A DNA stretch of 64,000 bases from Limnochorda sp. LNt (GTDB taxonomy: Bacteria > Bacillota > Limnochordia > Limnochordales > Geochordaceae): the NCBI RefSeq assembly GCF_035593265.1, contig NZ_CP141614.1, positions 2,170,001 to 2,234,000 on the forward strand, written 5' to 3'. The position numbers were made by a program, and so were the translations under genes. The notes under the pieces are model-generated. The model made no database searches. It was given only the letters and a program-made list of their open reading frames with translations, and was not told the DNA's origin. This document shows, piece after piece, positions 44,642 through 53,955 of the stretch (positions within the stretch are counted from its first letter, which is position 1; the number at the start of each line of letters is the position of its first letter).

Positions 44642-45667
44642 TTGCTCGCTTCGCCCGCCAGCTCTGGAGCCGAGAGCTCGCCACCCGTCGAGGTGGCCCC
44701 CGGGGCCTGGCGCCTCGCCATCCCCATCCCGGTGCCGCTCCGCTACGTCAACGCCTACCTGTTGCGGGGGCACGAGGGGTGGACGGTGGTCGACACCGGC
44801 TTCCACACCCCCGATGCCGAGGCGGCCTGGCAGCGGGCCCTGTCGGCCCTCGGCGTCGGCCCGTCGGATCTGGTCCAGATCGTCGTCACCCACTACCATC
44901 CGGACCACTTCGGGTGCGCCGGATGGCTGCAGGGCCTGTCGGGCGCCCCGGTCGTCATGCTGGCGCATGAGCGTCCGCAGGTGACGGCCTTCTGGCACGA
45001 CGGCCAGCCGACCGGCGACGGCCTGGCGGTGTTCTTCGCCCGCCACGGCATGCCCGCCGAGTTGACCGCCGACCTGCCGGCGCTGCACCGAGACGCCATG
45101 GCGATGGTGCGGCCGCTGCCACAGGTGCGCTGGGTCGAGCCGGGCGACGTCATCGCCGCCGGGGCCCGCCGCTTCCAGGTGATCTGGGCGCCGGGCCACG
45201 CCGACGGCCTCATGGTGCTCTGGGAGCCCGACGAGCGCCTGCTGCTGGCCGACGACCTGGTGCTCGCCACCATCAGCCCCAACATCAGCCTCTTCCCGCT
45301 GGGCGACGCCAACCCGCTGGCACGCTTCCTCGCCTCCCTGCGGCGGATCCGCGACCTGCCGGCCCGCCTGGTGCTGCCCGGCCACCGGGAGCCCATCGTC
45401 GACCTCGAGGGCCGGGCACGGGAGCTCGCCACCCACCACGCCCAGCGCCTGGATGCGGCGCTCGGCATCGTGCGCCGGGCCATCGAGGAGAGCGGCCGGG
45501 CGCCCACGGCCTGGGAGGTCAACCTCCAGCTCTTCGGGCCGCAGCCCGACCTCTTCCGGACACGGTTTGCCATGGGGGAGACCCTGGCGCACCTCGAGTA
45601 CCTGGTCGACCTGGGGCGCCTCGTCCGGGTCGAGGCCGACGAGGTGGTGCGCTACGCCCTCCGGTAG
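44642..45667 (+). CDS. Metallo-beta-lactamase-fold hydrolase
   Basis: A protein of about 341 residues (from TTG 44642) with an MBL domain at about 20-265. It has YVNAYLLRGHEGWTVVDTGF and then the metal motif VTHYHPDHFG (HxHxDH), later APGHADG and LLLADDLVLATISPN (second-site His and Asp) and VLPGHREPI. A C-terminal winged-helix-like domain (RLDAALGIVRRAIEE..., EVNLQLFG, MGETLAHLEYL) is typical of the MBL subfamily related to human LACTB2. It probably hydrolyses a thioester, phosphodiester or lactone. The N-terminus is uncertain: the frame is open from 44480, but the extra 54 residues are low-complexity, and TTG 44642 has GGGGGGAT upstream. Confidence 0.85.
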   Translation: MLASPASSGAESSPPVEVAPGAWRLAIPIPVPLRYVNAYLLRGHEGWTVVDTGFHTPDAEAAWQRALSALGVGPSDLVQIVVTHYHPDHFGCAGWLQGLSGAPVVMLAHERPQVTAFWHDGQPTGDGLAVFFARHGMPAELTADLPALHRDAMAMVRPLPQVRWVEPGDVIAAGARRFQVIWAPGHADGLMVLWEPDERLLLADDLVLATISPNISLFPLGDANPLARFLASLRRIRDLPARLVLPGHREPIVDLEGRARELATHHAQRLDAALGIVRRAIEESGRAPTAWEVNLQLFGPQPDLFRTRFAMGETLAHLEYLVDLGRLVRVEADEVVRYALR

Positions 45668-45675
45668 GGCGGGGC

Positions 45676-45697
45676 CCGGGCGCGTCGTGGCGCCCGG
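45676..45697. terminator. Hairpin between convergent MBL and DUF4127 genes
   Basis: Perfect 8-bp arms CCGGGCGC / GCGCCCGG around the loop GTCGTG, located between two stop codons of converging genes. No T-tract is visible on either strand. Confidence 0.4.
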
Positions 45698-45753
45698 CGA
45701 GCCCGAGCAGCCCGAGGGATCGCCCCGGGCCCCTGTGCCCCTCTGCGCCCCGC

Positions 45754-47415
45754 TCACTCGACCTCGACGCTCAGCTGCACCTCGAAGATCCTGTCCCACG
45801 GGAAGTCGACCCCGGTGATCCGGACCCCGACGTCTCGCCCGCCGCTCGCCTCCCGCACCGCCAGCTCCGGCTGCCACCTCGCCCGCCAGGCATGCCACAC
45901 CGCCTCGAGACGCGCCCGTGCCTGGGTTGCCAGCGCCTCTCGGTGCGGCCCGAGCGCGTACGGCGACACGCCCGCCTCCGCCACGGGCCCCCGTGCCATC
46001 TCCTGGCGCACCACGGCCTGATAGGCCCAGTCCTCGATCAGCCTCAGCGCCAGGTACCGCAGGTGCGCCCGCTCGGCCTCCTCCGCCGCCGCTCCCTCCA
46101 GGCGCCGGCGAGCCACCCACCGCATCGTCGCATGCGCCAGCGTCGAGCCGAGGGTGTTGCCGGCCGTGTTCCACCCGGCGTAGGCCGCCAGGTCAGGCGG
46201 CCAGACGTAAGCCGGCAGCATCTCCACCAGCGCCCGGTCGGCCCCGTTGGCGTAGGCCACGTCGGCCAGCGCCACCATCCGGCTCGGGTCGGAGTGGAGC
46301 GCGTCGGTCAGCGCCTCGAGGAATTCCGGCAGGGTTCGCCCGCTGCCCGCCCCTGCCCCGCCGGCTGAGTCCTGGTGGGCCGCCTCCTGCTGCGGCCCCT
46401 CGGGGCTGTTGACGAAGAGGGCCATGTCGGCCCGCCCGAAGTCCTGCTCCCAGATGCCGCCCAGCGCCGTCAGGTGCGCCTTGATGGTCTCCAGCAGCGG
46501 CCGGTCCTCGTAGCGGGGCACGACGCGAGGCCCCTCGGTCGACGAGAAGCGCAGCCCCACCCGGGGCCGTAGGCCCGCTGCCCGCAGCACCTGGCGGGCC
46601 AGCAGCACCAGCCCCACCTCGTCGGCGCCCGGGTAGATGAGCACCCTGCGGTAGGCGCCCGTCTCCGCTACCAGCGCCGCCAGCCGCCGTTGCTCCTGCA
46701 TGTGGATGCCGAGCGGGAAGCTGTCGTCCTGGGTCAGTGCCAGGAAGTCCACCACCCCGTCGGCGACCAGCCGCACCAGCTCCTGGTTGACCCGGTGGTT
46801 GCGCTGGCGCCGCCACCGCCACTCCTCCCGGACCTCCTGAGGGATCTCGGCCTCCAGGGCCGCCCGCCGCGCCTCGAGTCCCTCAAACGGCACCCCGGCC
46901 AGCTCGGTCTCGAAGGCTGGAGACGAGACCGTGCGGGCTCCGCCCCGCACCCGCTCCCAGGCCGCCTCGCCCCGCTCCAGGGCGTCGAGCACCACCGAGT
47001 AGAGGAAGAGCCGCCGCCCGTAGACGGCCCAGTAGGGTGGCTCCTCGTCGTCGCTGTCGTAGGCCGGCGTGCGCATGATGACGCCCTGCACGAAGATGGG
47101 CAGGCCCGGACGGCGCCGCCGCACCTCCTCCAGCACACGCAGGCGCGCCAGCGCCTGCTCCGTCGGCGTCGACACCACCCGCGACGGGATGAGCCCGCCC
47201 AAGGCCAGCGTCTCGGCGGCCACCACCAGCCCGTCGGCCGTCTCGGCCGCCTCCTTCAGCCACTCGGCCAGCGCGTCGACGTCGGCGGGCTGCTTCTTGT
47301 GGCCCATGAGCGAGGCGGGCGGCACCCGCACCTCGACGCCCCCGACGGCTCCGAGCATCCCCGGGTACGCGTGGTTGCAGGGCCGCTCGTCGAGGGGCAA
47401 CAGGACGATGACCAC
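45754..47415 (-). CDS. DUF4127-family protein
   Basis: A 553-residue cytosolic protein matching the DUF4127 layout: a VIVLLPLDERPCNHAYPGML start, MGHKKQPADVDALAEWL near 37, VVAAETLALGGLIPSR near 64, RTPAYDSDDEEPPYWAVYGR near 114, FLALTQDDSFPLGIHMQEQR near 226, VLIYPGADEVGLVLLAR near 260, and AGWNTAGNTLGSTLAHA near 410. The conserved Asp, His and Asn clusters suggest a hydrolase- or isomerase-like active site, but no reaction is established for the family. It is the last gene of the aminosugar operon, with its GTG just before the permease stop; the context suggests a role in handling the imported sugar. The name is confident; the function is unknown. Confidence 0.88.
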   Translation of the reverse strand: MVIVLLPLDERPCNHAYPGMLGAVGGVEVRVPPASLMGHKKQPADVDALAEWLKEAAETADGLVVAAETLALGGLIPSRVVSTPTEQALARLRVLEEVRRRRPGLPIFVQGVIMRTPAYDSDDEEPPYWAVYGRRLFLYSVVLDALERGEAAWERVRGGARTVSSPAFETELAGVPFEGLEARRAALEAEIPQEVREEWRWRRQRNHRVNQELVRLVADGVVDFLALTQDDSFPLGIHMQEQRRLAALVAETGAYRRVLIYPGADEVGLVLLARQVLRAAGLRPRVGLRFSSTEGPRVVPRYEDRPLLETIKAHLTALGGIWEQDFGRADMALFVNSPEGPQQEAAHQDSAGGAGAGSGRTLPEFLEALTDALHSDPSRMVALADVAYANGADRALVEMLPAYVWPPDLAAYAGWNTAGNTLGSTLAHATMRWVARRRLEGAAAEEAERAHLRYLALRLIEDWAYQAVVRQEMARGPVAEAGVSPYALGPHREALATQARARLEAVWHAWRARWQPELAVREASGGRDVGVRITGVDFPWDRIFEVQLSVEVE

Positions 47416-47419
47416 GCTC

Positions 47420-48334
47420 TCACCCCTTCAAGCCCGTCGCCACGATCCCGCGCACGAAGTGCCGCTGATTGAGGATGAAGACCAGTAGCACCGGAAGCGT
47501 AACGACGAGGGTGGCTGCCATGAGCGGACCCCACTCGACCCGGAACTGTGACTGGAAGATTTGAAGCCCGAGTTGTACGGTCCGCATGCGGTCGGAGTTG
47601 GTGACCACCAAGGGCCAGAGGAAGTCGTCCCAGACCGAGGTGAAGACGAAGATGGCGAGCGTTCCCATGACCGGTCGACTCAAAGGCAGATAGATCCGGA
47701 GGTAGATGTCGAACTCTCCCGCACCGTCCACTCGCGCTGCATCCCCCAGCTCACGGGGAATGCCACTGAAGAACTGCCGCGTCAGGAAGACCCCGAAGAT
47801 CGTGATGACGTGAGGCACGAGAAGGCCGCCATAGGTGTCGATGAGCCCGGTGCCCCCTTGACCGAGGATGTCGTTGCCGCCCACCAGTGGAAACATCTTG
47901 ACCAGGATGAAGAGAGGGATGAGGGTGACGTAGACGGGGATCATCATGGTTCCCAGGATAGCGAAAAAGAGGACGGATTTCCCGGGGAAATCAAGCCGCG
48001 CGAAGGCGTAGCCTGCTAGCGAGCAAAAGAAGAGGTTGAGGAGGGTGGCCGTTGTGGAGACCACCCCGCTGTTGAAGAAGTACCGGTCGAACTGGGTGTA
48101 TCGGAAGGCGTTGACGAAGTGCTCCAGCGTTGGCTTCGTCGGAACCCAAACTGGCGGGTACGCGAAGAGCTCCTCGTTGGGCTTGAAAGCACTCAAGAGC
48201 ATCCAGACGAATGGGCCCGCCATCACCACGGCGATGGCAACGAGCACTGCATACGTGGCGACGTCTACGGCGATCCGGCGCAGGCGAGCCCTGCGCTTGC
48301 GCATATCGGCTGCTTGTATAGGGACGCTCCTCAC
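47420..48334 (-). CDS. Sugar ABC transporter permease, MalG/UgpE type
   Basis: A 304-residue permease with six helices: a first helix near 21-45, the KPNEELFAYPPVWVPTKPT region typical of CUT1 carbohydrate permeases near 51-70, and the EAA loop IPRELGDAARVDGAGEFDIYLRI with the usual pair of Gly. It ends NQRHFVRGIVATGLKG, the classical MalG-type tail. The GTG at 48334 is 6 bp after the preceding stop with GGAG upstream; an ATG ten codons later is an alternative. It forms the channel with the MalF-type protein encoded upstream. The CUT1 ATPase (MsmX-like) is not in the window and is probably shared. Confidence 0.94.
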   Translation of the reverse strand: MRSVPIQAADMRKRRARLRRIAVDVATYAVLVAIAVVMAGPFVWMLLSAFKPNEELFAYPPVWVPTKPTLEHFVNAFRYTQFDRYFFNSGVVSTTATLLNLFFCSLAGYAFARLDFPGKSVLFFAILGTMMIPVYVTLIPLFILVKMFPLVGGNDILGQGGTGLIDTYGGLLVPHVITIFGVFLTRQFFSGIPRELGDAARVDGAGEFDIYLRIYLPLSRPVMGTLAIFVFTSVWDDFLWPLVVTNSDRMRTVQLGLQIFQSQFRVEWGPLMAATLVVTLPVLLVFILNQRHFVRGIVATGLKG

Positions 48335-48340
48335 GGCGAG

Positions 48341-49249
48341 CTACTCCATCCTGGACTGAAAGTATCGTACATTGATCAAGGAGAGACCGAAGATGACAAG
48401 AAAGAGGGTGAAAGCCATCGAGGCGGCCTCTCCCATCTCGTAGTACTGGAAGGCCCGCTGATAGATCAGGTACGCCACAGTTGTGGTGCTGTCGAGAGGG
48501 CCCCCGGCCGTCATCGCATACACCTCACCGAAGGTCTGGAAAGTGCTGATCAAGCCCATCACGATGACGTAGTACGTGACGGGCTTGAGGGCCGGCCACG
48601 TGATATGCGTGAACTTCTGCAAAGCGGAAGCCCCGTCCATCTCAGCCGCCTCGTAATACTCCTGGGGAATCCCCTTGAGCCCCGCCAGGTAGATGACCAT
48701 GTTCCAACCCACTCCCCGCCATACCCGCATGAGGACCAGCGAGTGCAGGGCAAGGGCAGGGTTTCCGAGCCACTGGACCGGACCGAGGCCAAGCCGGTCC
48801 AGCAGCAGATTGAGCAAGCCGGAACGGGGCTCGTAGAGCCACAGCCACATCATGCTGACGGCAATGATGGATGTGACGACGGGCATGTAGAAGAGGGTGC
48901 GAAACAGCACCACGCCATGGGTCGCTTTGTTGACGAGCAGCGCGAGCCCTACGGATATCGCGATGTTGAGGGGCAGCACCTCGAGGGCATACTGGGCTGT
49001 GTTGCGCATCGCTCGCCAAAACAACGGGTCGTCCGTTAGCAGGCGGGCGTAGTTGGCCAGGCCCACCCACACCGGCCGCGAGAGGATCGTGTACCGTGTG
49101 AAGCTGAGGTATAGCGATGACGCGATCGGCAGGAAGTGCACCACCGCAACGTAGAGCACGACGGGCAGAACGAAGAGGTAGCCCATCCCAGCGGTGTACC
49201 GCTTAGTCCGATTCTTCCAGTAAGAGCGGATCCCCGTCGTCGATTGCAC
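48341..49249 (-). CDS. Sugar ABC transporter permease, MalF/UgpA type
   Basis: A 302-residue CUT1 permease. It has a basic N-terminus and a first helix near 22-45 (YLFVLPVVLYVAVVHFLPIASSL), then SFTRYTILSRPVWVGLANYARLL and TLFYMPVVTSIIAVSMMWLWLY, the EAA loop IPQEYYEAAEMDGASALQKFTHITWP near 192-217, and a final AGGPLDSTTTVAYLIYQRAF helix pair. The GTG start has AGAAGGGAT upstream. It lies between the binding-protein gene and the MalG-type gene, all on the minus strand. Confidence 0.94.
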   Translation of the reverse strand: MQSTTGIRSYWKNRTKRYTAGMGYLFVLPVVLYVAVVHFLPIASSLYLSFTRYTILSRPVWVGLANYARLLTDDPLFWRAMRNTAQYALEVLPLNIAISVGLALLVNKATHGVVLFRTLFYMPVVTSIIAVSMMWLWLYEPRSGLLNLLLDRLGLGPVQWLGNPALALHSLVLMRVWRGVGWNMVIYLAGLKGIPQEYYEAAEMDGASALQKFTHITWPALKPVTYYVIVMGLISTFQTFGEVYAMTAGGPLDSTTTVAYLIYQRAFQYYEMGEAASMAFTLFLVIFGLSLINVRYFQSRME

Positions 49250-49354
49250 GCCGTATCCCTTCTGTCCAACCGAGCGGAGTCCCGTCCTCCCATACCACGC
49301 TGGACGGGAACCCCGCTCAGCTCTCCTCGCCGTGAACCGGGTCTCAATCTCCGC

Positions 49355-50620
49355 TCACGGCATGGACAGAAAGCGCCTTGCCTCTGAAGCCGCTCGATTC
49401 AAGGCGTCCTCGGGGCTCATGACGCCGTACATGGCCTGTTCGAGGTAGCGAGAGAGGGTGTCCCGGATGCGCACCCACTCGGGCACGTTGGGATTGCCCC
49501 GCGCGTACCGGGCCCCCTCGACGAACACCCGCAGCGCAGGATCCGAGGCGACGTAGTCGGACGACGCCAGGGACTGACGCGGGGGTATCGCCTGGAGGGA
49601 TCGAACGAACTTCTCCATGGCCGTTGGCGAGGCCAGGTACTCCAGCAACCGCCAGGCCTCGTCCTTGTGCCGGCTGCTCTTGGACATGAAGAACCCGTTG
49701 AACGCGTACAGGGCCACCTGCTCCTTGCGTCGCAACGGGGGCGCCACCCTGACTTCGGGGTAGACCTGGGGGGCGTAGGTCTTGACGTTGGCCACGTCAC
49801 CGGGTACTCCAAACAGCATCGCGACCTCGCCCGTTGCGAGGGGCGGCACGTTGCCCTGCCCCATGTTGACCTGGGTGTCCGTCGTCTTGTGCACGTGAAT
49901 CAAGTCCACGATGTACTGGAGCGCCTCCTGACCCTCGGGGCCGTGGAACGCAATGTCCCCGAAGTCAGGCGTGAAGAAGTCCCCGCCGTTCTGCCACAGG
50001 AAGTTGGCCCAAATCTGGGGAGGGTTGACCCCTGTCGATGGAAGGTCGAGTCCCTCGCGCACCAGGCGGTTACCACGCCACACCGTGAGCCGCTTGGCCG
50101 CCTCGAGGAGGTCCTCCCACGTCGCCGGAGGCCTGCTGGGATCCAGTCCCACCTCGCGGAATTGGTCGGCCCGGTACAGCAACAACCAGCCCGACCCGAA
50201 CATCGGCATCATGTATCGGCTTCCGAAGTAGTTTCCGGCATCGAGCGTCAGCCCGAAGTCCGATGCGTCGGGCATGGTCTCGAGGAACCGGTCCAGGGGT
50301 TCGATCTGGTTGGCCGCGGCAAACCCCGCCGTCGCCGCCTGGCCGTGCATGAAGAGGTCAGGAGCGACCCCGGCCGCGAAGGCGGTCGCCAGCTTGGTCG
50401 ACATGTCTCCCCACGGTACGAACTCGACCACGACGTCGATGTCGGGGTTGGTCGCCTCGAACTCGGGGATGAGCTCGTTGTTGACCACGTCCATCATGGG
50501 CCGAGGGGTACCGGCATACCACACACGGACGGTAGCCCGCTCCGACGCCACGGCAGTCGACATCCACGCCCCGACGATGAGGCCCAGCGCCACCAGCACG
50601 ATGACCATACGCCGAACCAT
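49355..50620 (-). CDS. Sugar ABC transporter substrate-binding protein (family 1, CUT1)
   Basis: A 421-residue exported binding protein with a signal peptide (about 5-27, ASERA). The SBP_bac_1 pattern follows: VRVWYAGTPRPMMDVVNNELIPEFEATNP near 31-59, PDLFMHGQAAT near 87, PMFGSGWLLLYRADQFREVGLDP near 140, PPATWEDLLEAAKRL near 165, GEVAMLFGVPGD near 268 and the hinge segment FNGFFMSKSSRHKDEAWRLLEYLASP near 312. The lack of a lipobox Cys is compatible with a periplasmic protein in a diderm cell. The neighbours NanE and NanK suggest an N-acetylmannosamine-type or sialyl sugar ligand. The ATG at 50620 has GGGGAG six bases upstream. Confidence 0.93.
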   Translation of the reverse strand: MVRRMVIVLVALGLIVGAWMSTAVASERATVRVWYAGTPRPMMDVVNNELIPEFEATNPDIDVVVEFVPWGDMSTKLATAFAAGVAPDLFMHGQAATAGFAAANQIEPLDRFLETMPDASDFGLTLDAGNYFGSRYMMPMFGSGWLLLYRADQFREVGLDPSRPPATWEDLLEAAKRLTVWRGNRLVREGLDLPSTGVNPPQIWANFLWQNGGDFFTPDFGDIAFHGPEGQEALQYIVDLIHVHKTTDTQVNMGQGNVPPLATGEVAMLFGVPGDVANVKTYAPQVYPEVRVAPPLRRKEQVALYAFNGFFMSKSSRHKDEAWRLLEYLASPTAMEKFVRSLQAIPPRQSLASSDYVASDPALRVFVEGARYARGNPNVPEWVRIRDTLSRYLEQAMYGVMSPEDALNRAASEARRFLSMP

Positions 50621-50708
50621 GATCCACTCCCCTCTCCGAGTGATGGGGCGGGGGGCCGGCACCACCGGCGATGGCCGGTTGCTGTAACCTGCGCTTCCCC
50701 CCACCTCG

Positions 50709-52109
50709 TCACAGATCCGCCCCTTGCTCTCGAAGGACCCGTCGCAGCCGCACCCCGTCGACCTGACGGGGGGCGATCCCCTCCCGGGTCGCGAGGGCCG
50801 CCGCCGTCCCGGCCGCCTGGCCTAGCGAGTGGCAGTTCGGCTGGATGCGGACGGCAGACTGCGCCACGAACGTGGCGGAGATGCACCGGCCCGCTACCAG
50901 CAGGCCCTCGACGCCTCTGGGCAGCAGGCATCGGTATGGGATCTCGTGGTAATCGCCTTCAGGTGGGCGTCGAGCGTCGCCGTGCTCGAGGGTGGACCGC
51001 GTCCTGCCTCCGGGCCGCACCAAGTGGATGTCGACCGGGTACCGATTTCGAGCCACTGCATCGTCGAACTTGCGACCCGTCAAGATGTCCTCCAGCGTCA
51101 GGACGTAGTCGCCCAGCACCCGCCGGCTCTCCCGGACACCCACCATGGGGGCCACCTGCTGCACGTACGCCCGCTCACACCCGGGCAGGTACCCGCGCAG
51201 AAACCGCACCAGCCGGTCGATGGCCCTGCGCCCCACGATGTGCGCCCGGGTCAGGTCCCACGGGTCGAGCCCGTCGACCCGTTCGGCGATGCGCGGGCAG
51301 TTGAAGGCCAGGGCGTCGGGCCGGCCCGGTATGCTGAAGCACTGGAAGTAGTCGCCGTCCGACTCCTCCAGGTCGCCGGCCTCCACCGCCCTGCGGAAGA
51401 CGGGCTCCAGTACGTGTCCGCGGCCCCAGACCATCGCCGACTCGAAGTAACCCGGTGGCCACCGGTGGCCGCCCAACTCCTCCACGAAGCGCGCCAGCCT
51501 GGGTACGTCGATCCCGCCGGCGATCCAGCGAAGGGACAGAGCCTGACGCGTGCCGTCCTCGCCGCCGCCCTCCCACTGGCATCCCGCCGCGGCGGCCAGA
51601 TCCGCGTCGCCCGTCGCGTCGACGAAGACCGTCGCGTCCATCCGCTGCAGGCCCGCTTTGTTGTGGACGAGAGCCCCGACCACGCGCCTTCTTCCGTCCG
51701 GGCCCTGCTCGACTACGGCGTCGATGAGGCGGGTGTGATAGAGCAGGAGGACCCCCGACTCCACGGCCATCTCCTCGAGCACCGACTTGAGCCCCTCGGG
51801 ATCGAACCATCCATCGTTCTCTGGCGTCTCGCCTCCCGCCCCACGAGCTCGCAAACGGCGCTTGATCTCGTCGGTGATGCCGCGATTCAAGTTGGCGCCG
51901 TTCAAACGGTTGGGCATCAACGGCGTCACGAGCGCACCCGTGGCGGTCCCGCCGAGAAACCCTTGCTCCTCGACCAGCAGGGTACGTGCGCCCATGCGGG
52001 CCGCTGCGATGGCCGCGACGCTGCCCGCGGTCCCCCCGCCCGCAACGATGACGTCGTAGCGAGCCGTCACCTTACGGCTCTCGGATCGTGCCTCCAGCAG
52101 CGGGTGCAT
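50709..52109 (-). CDS. FAD-dependent oxidoreductase (FAD_oxidored family)
   Basis: A 466-residue flavoprotein. The dinucleotide-binding motif is YDVIVAGGGTAGSVAAIAAA at residues 18-37, followed by LLVEEQGFLGGTATGALVTP. Further on are VFVDATGDADLAAAAG near 165 and C-terminal LLVAGRCISATFVAQSAVRIQPNCHSLGQAAGTAAALA, a layout typical of pfam FAD_oxidored enzymes often encoded in carbohydrate operons. It probably oxidises a sugar or sugar acid, with FAD tightly bound; the substrate is unknown. The ATG at 52109 (GGAGGGGG upstream) overlaps the end of the nanK-type gene; GTG at 52118 or just after the stop are alternatives. Its place between NanK and the binding protein suggests a role in the same catabolic route. 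Confidence 0.87.
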   Translation of the reverse strand: MHPLLEARSESRKVTARYDVIVAGGGTAGSVAAIAAARMGARTLLVEEQGFLGGTATGALVTPLMPNRLNGANLNRGITDEIKRRLRARGAGGETPENDGWFDPEGLKSVLEEMAVESGVLLLYHTRLIDAVVEQGPDGRRRVVGALVHNKAGLQRMDATVFVDATGDADLAAAAGCQWEGGGEDGTRQALSLRWIAGGIDVPRLARFVEELGGHRWPPGYFESAMVWGRGHVLEPVFRRAVEAGDLEESDGDYFQCFSIPGRPDALAFNCPRIAERVDGLDPWDLTRAHIVGRRAIDRLVRFLRGYLPGCERAYVQQVAPMVGVRESRRVLGDYVLTLEDILTGRKFDDAVARNRYPVDIHLVRPGGRTRSTLEHGDARRPPEGDYHEIPYRCLLPRGVEGLLVAGRCISATFVAQSAVRIQPNCHSLGQAAGTAAALATREGIAPRQVDGVRLRRVLREQGADL

Positions 52110-53055
52110 GGCGGTCACCCCCCTCCACCTGCTCCAGGACCAGCGCGCCTGCCCCGGCGATGCCCGCCTGGGGCCCGTAGGCGGCCAGCCTTACCTCGAA
52201 ACGTCCGGAGAATGCGGGCATGACCCGGGCGCCCACGGCCCGCTCGATGCGGCTCCGCCAGCTTTCGCCCCATGCCGACAGGCCTCCCCCGATGACGATC
52301 ACCTCGGGGTCCAGGGCATGGACGAGACCGGCCAGGGCCATCCCCAGACTCTCGGCGGCCCGGCCCAGGGCGAGTTGGGCCCACGGCTGGCCCTCCTCCG
52401 CCGCTCGCCAAACGTCGCCGGCGTCGTGCAGCACGACCGCGGGCCCTGCTGCCTCGGCCGCCACCGAGACGATCCCCGGTGCCGCTGCGTACAACTCCAC
52501 GCAACCGGTCCGGCCGCAGGCGCACGTCGGGCCGTCATCCTGCACGGGGATGTGCCCGATGTGCCCCGCCAGCCCACGAGCTCCGTCGACGACGCGCCCC
52601 TCCACCACCAACGCTCCGCCTACCCCGGTGCCGAGGGTGACGACGATGGCGAAGCGCGCCCCCCTGGCCGCTCCCCACCGCAACTCGGCTCGGGCTGCTG
52701 CCTTGGCGTCGTTGTCCATCGTCGCCGGCAGGCCTGTCACCCGCTCCACGACGGCTTTGAGCGGCACCCGCTCCCATCCCTCGAACCGGCGGGTGGCGCC
52801 CACGATGCGCTGCTGGCGCACGTCGACCTGGCCGGCTACGGCGAGCCCCACGCCCACCGGGGCGTACCCCTCCTGCGCGGCCCGGAGGCTCGCCTCACGA
52901 GCCAGCTCGGCGGCCTGCTGGCCGATGGCCTCCACTCCTTGTTGGACGGGGGTCGGCCGCTGCACGACCCTCCGCACCGCCCCGTCGGCCGTGACCACCC
53001 CGGCCGCGACCTTGGTGCCCCCGATGTCGACCCCAATGGCGCAACGTCTCACCAT
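52072..53055 (-). CDS. nanK: ROK-family kinase, probable N-acetylmannosamine kinase
   Basis: A 327-residue ROK kinase: phosphate loop IGVDIGGTKVAAGVV at 7-21, catalytic Asp in TMDNDAKAAARAE near 113, VTLGTGVGGALVVEGR near 139, and the ROK zinc site CACGRTGCVELYA. The sugar-binding motif reads GLAGHIGHIPV; most ROK glucokinases have GE-x-GH, whereas E. coli NanK has the same GHIGH form. Together with the nanE-type gene two genes upstream, this supports phosphorylation of N-acetylmannosamine to ManNAc-6-phosphate. The ATG lies 15 bp after the RpiR regulator stop. The substrate call is inferred from motif and context. Confidence 0.87.
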   Translation of the reverse strand: MVRRCAIGVDIGGTKVAAGVVTADGAVRRVVQRPTPVQQGVEAIGQQAAELAREASLRAAQEGYAPVGVGLAVAGQVDVRQQRIVGATRRFEGWERVPLKAVVERVTGLPATMDNDAKAAARAELRWGAARGARFAIVVTLGTGVGGALVVEGRVVDGARGLAGHIGHIPVQDDGPTCACGRTGCVELYAAAPGIVSVAAEAAGPAVVLHDAGDVWRAAEEGQPWAQLALGRAAESLGMALAGLVHALDPEVIVIGGGLSAWGESWRSRIERAVGARVMPAFSGRFEVRLAAYGPQAGIAGAGALVLEQVEGGDRHAPAAGGTIREP

Positions 53056-53070
53056 GGCGAGCCTCCCGGC

Positions 53071-53955
53071 TCAGTACAGCTTGGTAGAGACGGCCTGGCC
53101 CACTTGCTCCTGGTGCTGGCGCACCCGCTCCGGGCACGACCGCACCAGCGCCCGCACCAGCAGGTCCAGCATGTGGAGCTGCCCGATCTTGGACGTGAAG
53201 GAGCCCGACTGCAGCGGCATCTCCCGGGTCGCCGTCACCAGCACCACGTCGGCCACCCGGCCGATGGGGGCCTGGGCGTAGCCCGTGATGGCGATGGTGC
53301 CGGCGCCGCGTGCCTTGGCCGCCGCCAGGCACTCCACCGTGTCCCGTGTGCTCCCCGAGACCGAGAGCCCCACCGCCACGTCGCCGGGCTGCAGCGTGGC
53401 GGCCGCCATCAGCTGGAAGTGCGGGTCGGCGAAGGCCGCGGCCGGAAAGCCCAGCCGCCAGAAGCGGTAGCGAGCGTCCTGCGCCGTGATGCCCGAGTGG
53501 CCGGCGCCGTAGAAGTGGATCTGCCGGGCATCGGCGAGCATGGCCACCGCCCGCTCGAAGACGGCGCGGTCCAGCATCTGATAGGTGTCGACGATGACGC
53601 GGCGGTTCTCCTCCGTGGCACGGTGCAGCAGGTCGTCCGAGGCGGGGCTGGAGGCCGCCTCGCCGTCCTGCGCCGCCCCCTCGGAGAAGATGTCACGCGC
53701 CAGATCCATCTTGAAGGCGTGGTAGTTGCGGTAGCCCAGCTTGCGGGCGAAGCGCAGCACGGTGGTCTCCCCCACGCCGGCGGCCTCGGCCAGCTCGGTC
53801 ACCGAGGCGTAGACGACCCGCTGCGGGTCGCTGCGCACCGCCGCGGCCACCTTCTGCTCCGACTCGGTGAGGGCCGACAGGCTGCTGTGCAGCCGTGCCA
53901 TCAGCGGCGGGCGGGCAGCCGCGGGGTCGCCGTCTCGTCGGTGGCCCGATCTCAT
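53071..53955 (-). CDS. RpiR/MurR-family transcriptional regulator with SIS domain
   Basis: A 294-residue regulator. The N-terminal RpiR helix-turn-helix (about 20-95) has LTESEQKVAAAVRSDPQRVV, then VTELAEAAGVGETTVLRFARKLGYRNYHAFKMDL. The SIS sugar-phosphate domain (about 130-270) has IHFYGAGHSGITAQDARYRF, VGLSVSGSTRDTVECLAAAK and AITGYAQAPIGRVADVVLVT. SIS domains of this family bind phosphosugars such as ManNAc-6-P, GlcNAc-6-P or MurNAc-6-P, so it should sense the pathway intermediate and control the cluster. The ATG overlaps the nanE stop (ATGA). An imperfect GGAG-AAATG-CTCC repeat at 54844-54856 is a possible binding site. Confidence 0.93.
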   Translation of the reverse strand: MRSGHRRDGDPAAARPPLMARLHSSLSALTESEQKVAAAVRSDPQRVVYASVTELAEAAGVGETTVLRFARKLGYRNYHAFKMDLARDIFSEGAAQDGEAASSPASDDLLHRATEENRRVIVDTYQMLDRAVFERAVAMLADARQIHFYGAGHSGITAQDARYRFWRLGFPAAAFADPHFQLMAAATLQPGDVAVGLSVSGSTRDTVECLAAAKARGAGTIAITGYAQAPIGRVADVVLVTATREMPLQSGSFTSKIGQLHMLDLLVRALVRSCPERVRQHQEQVGQAVSTKLY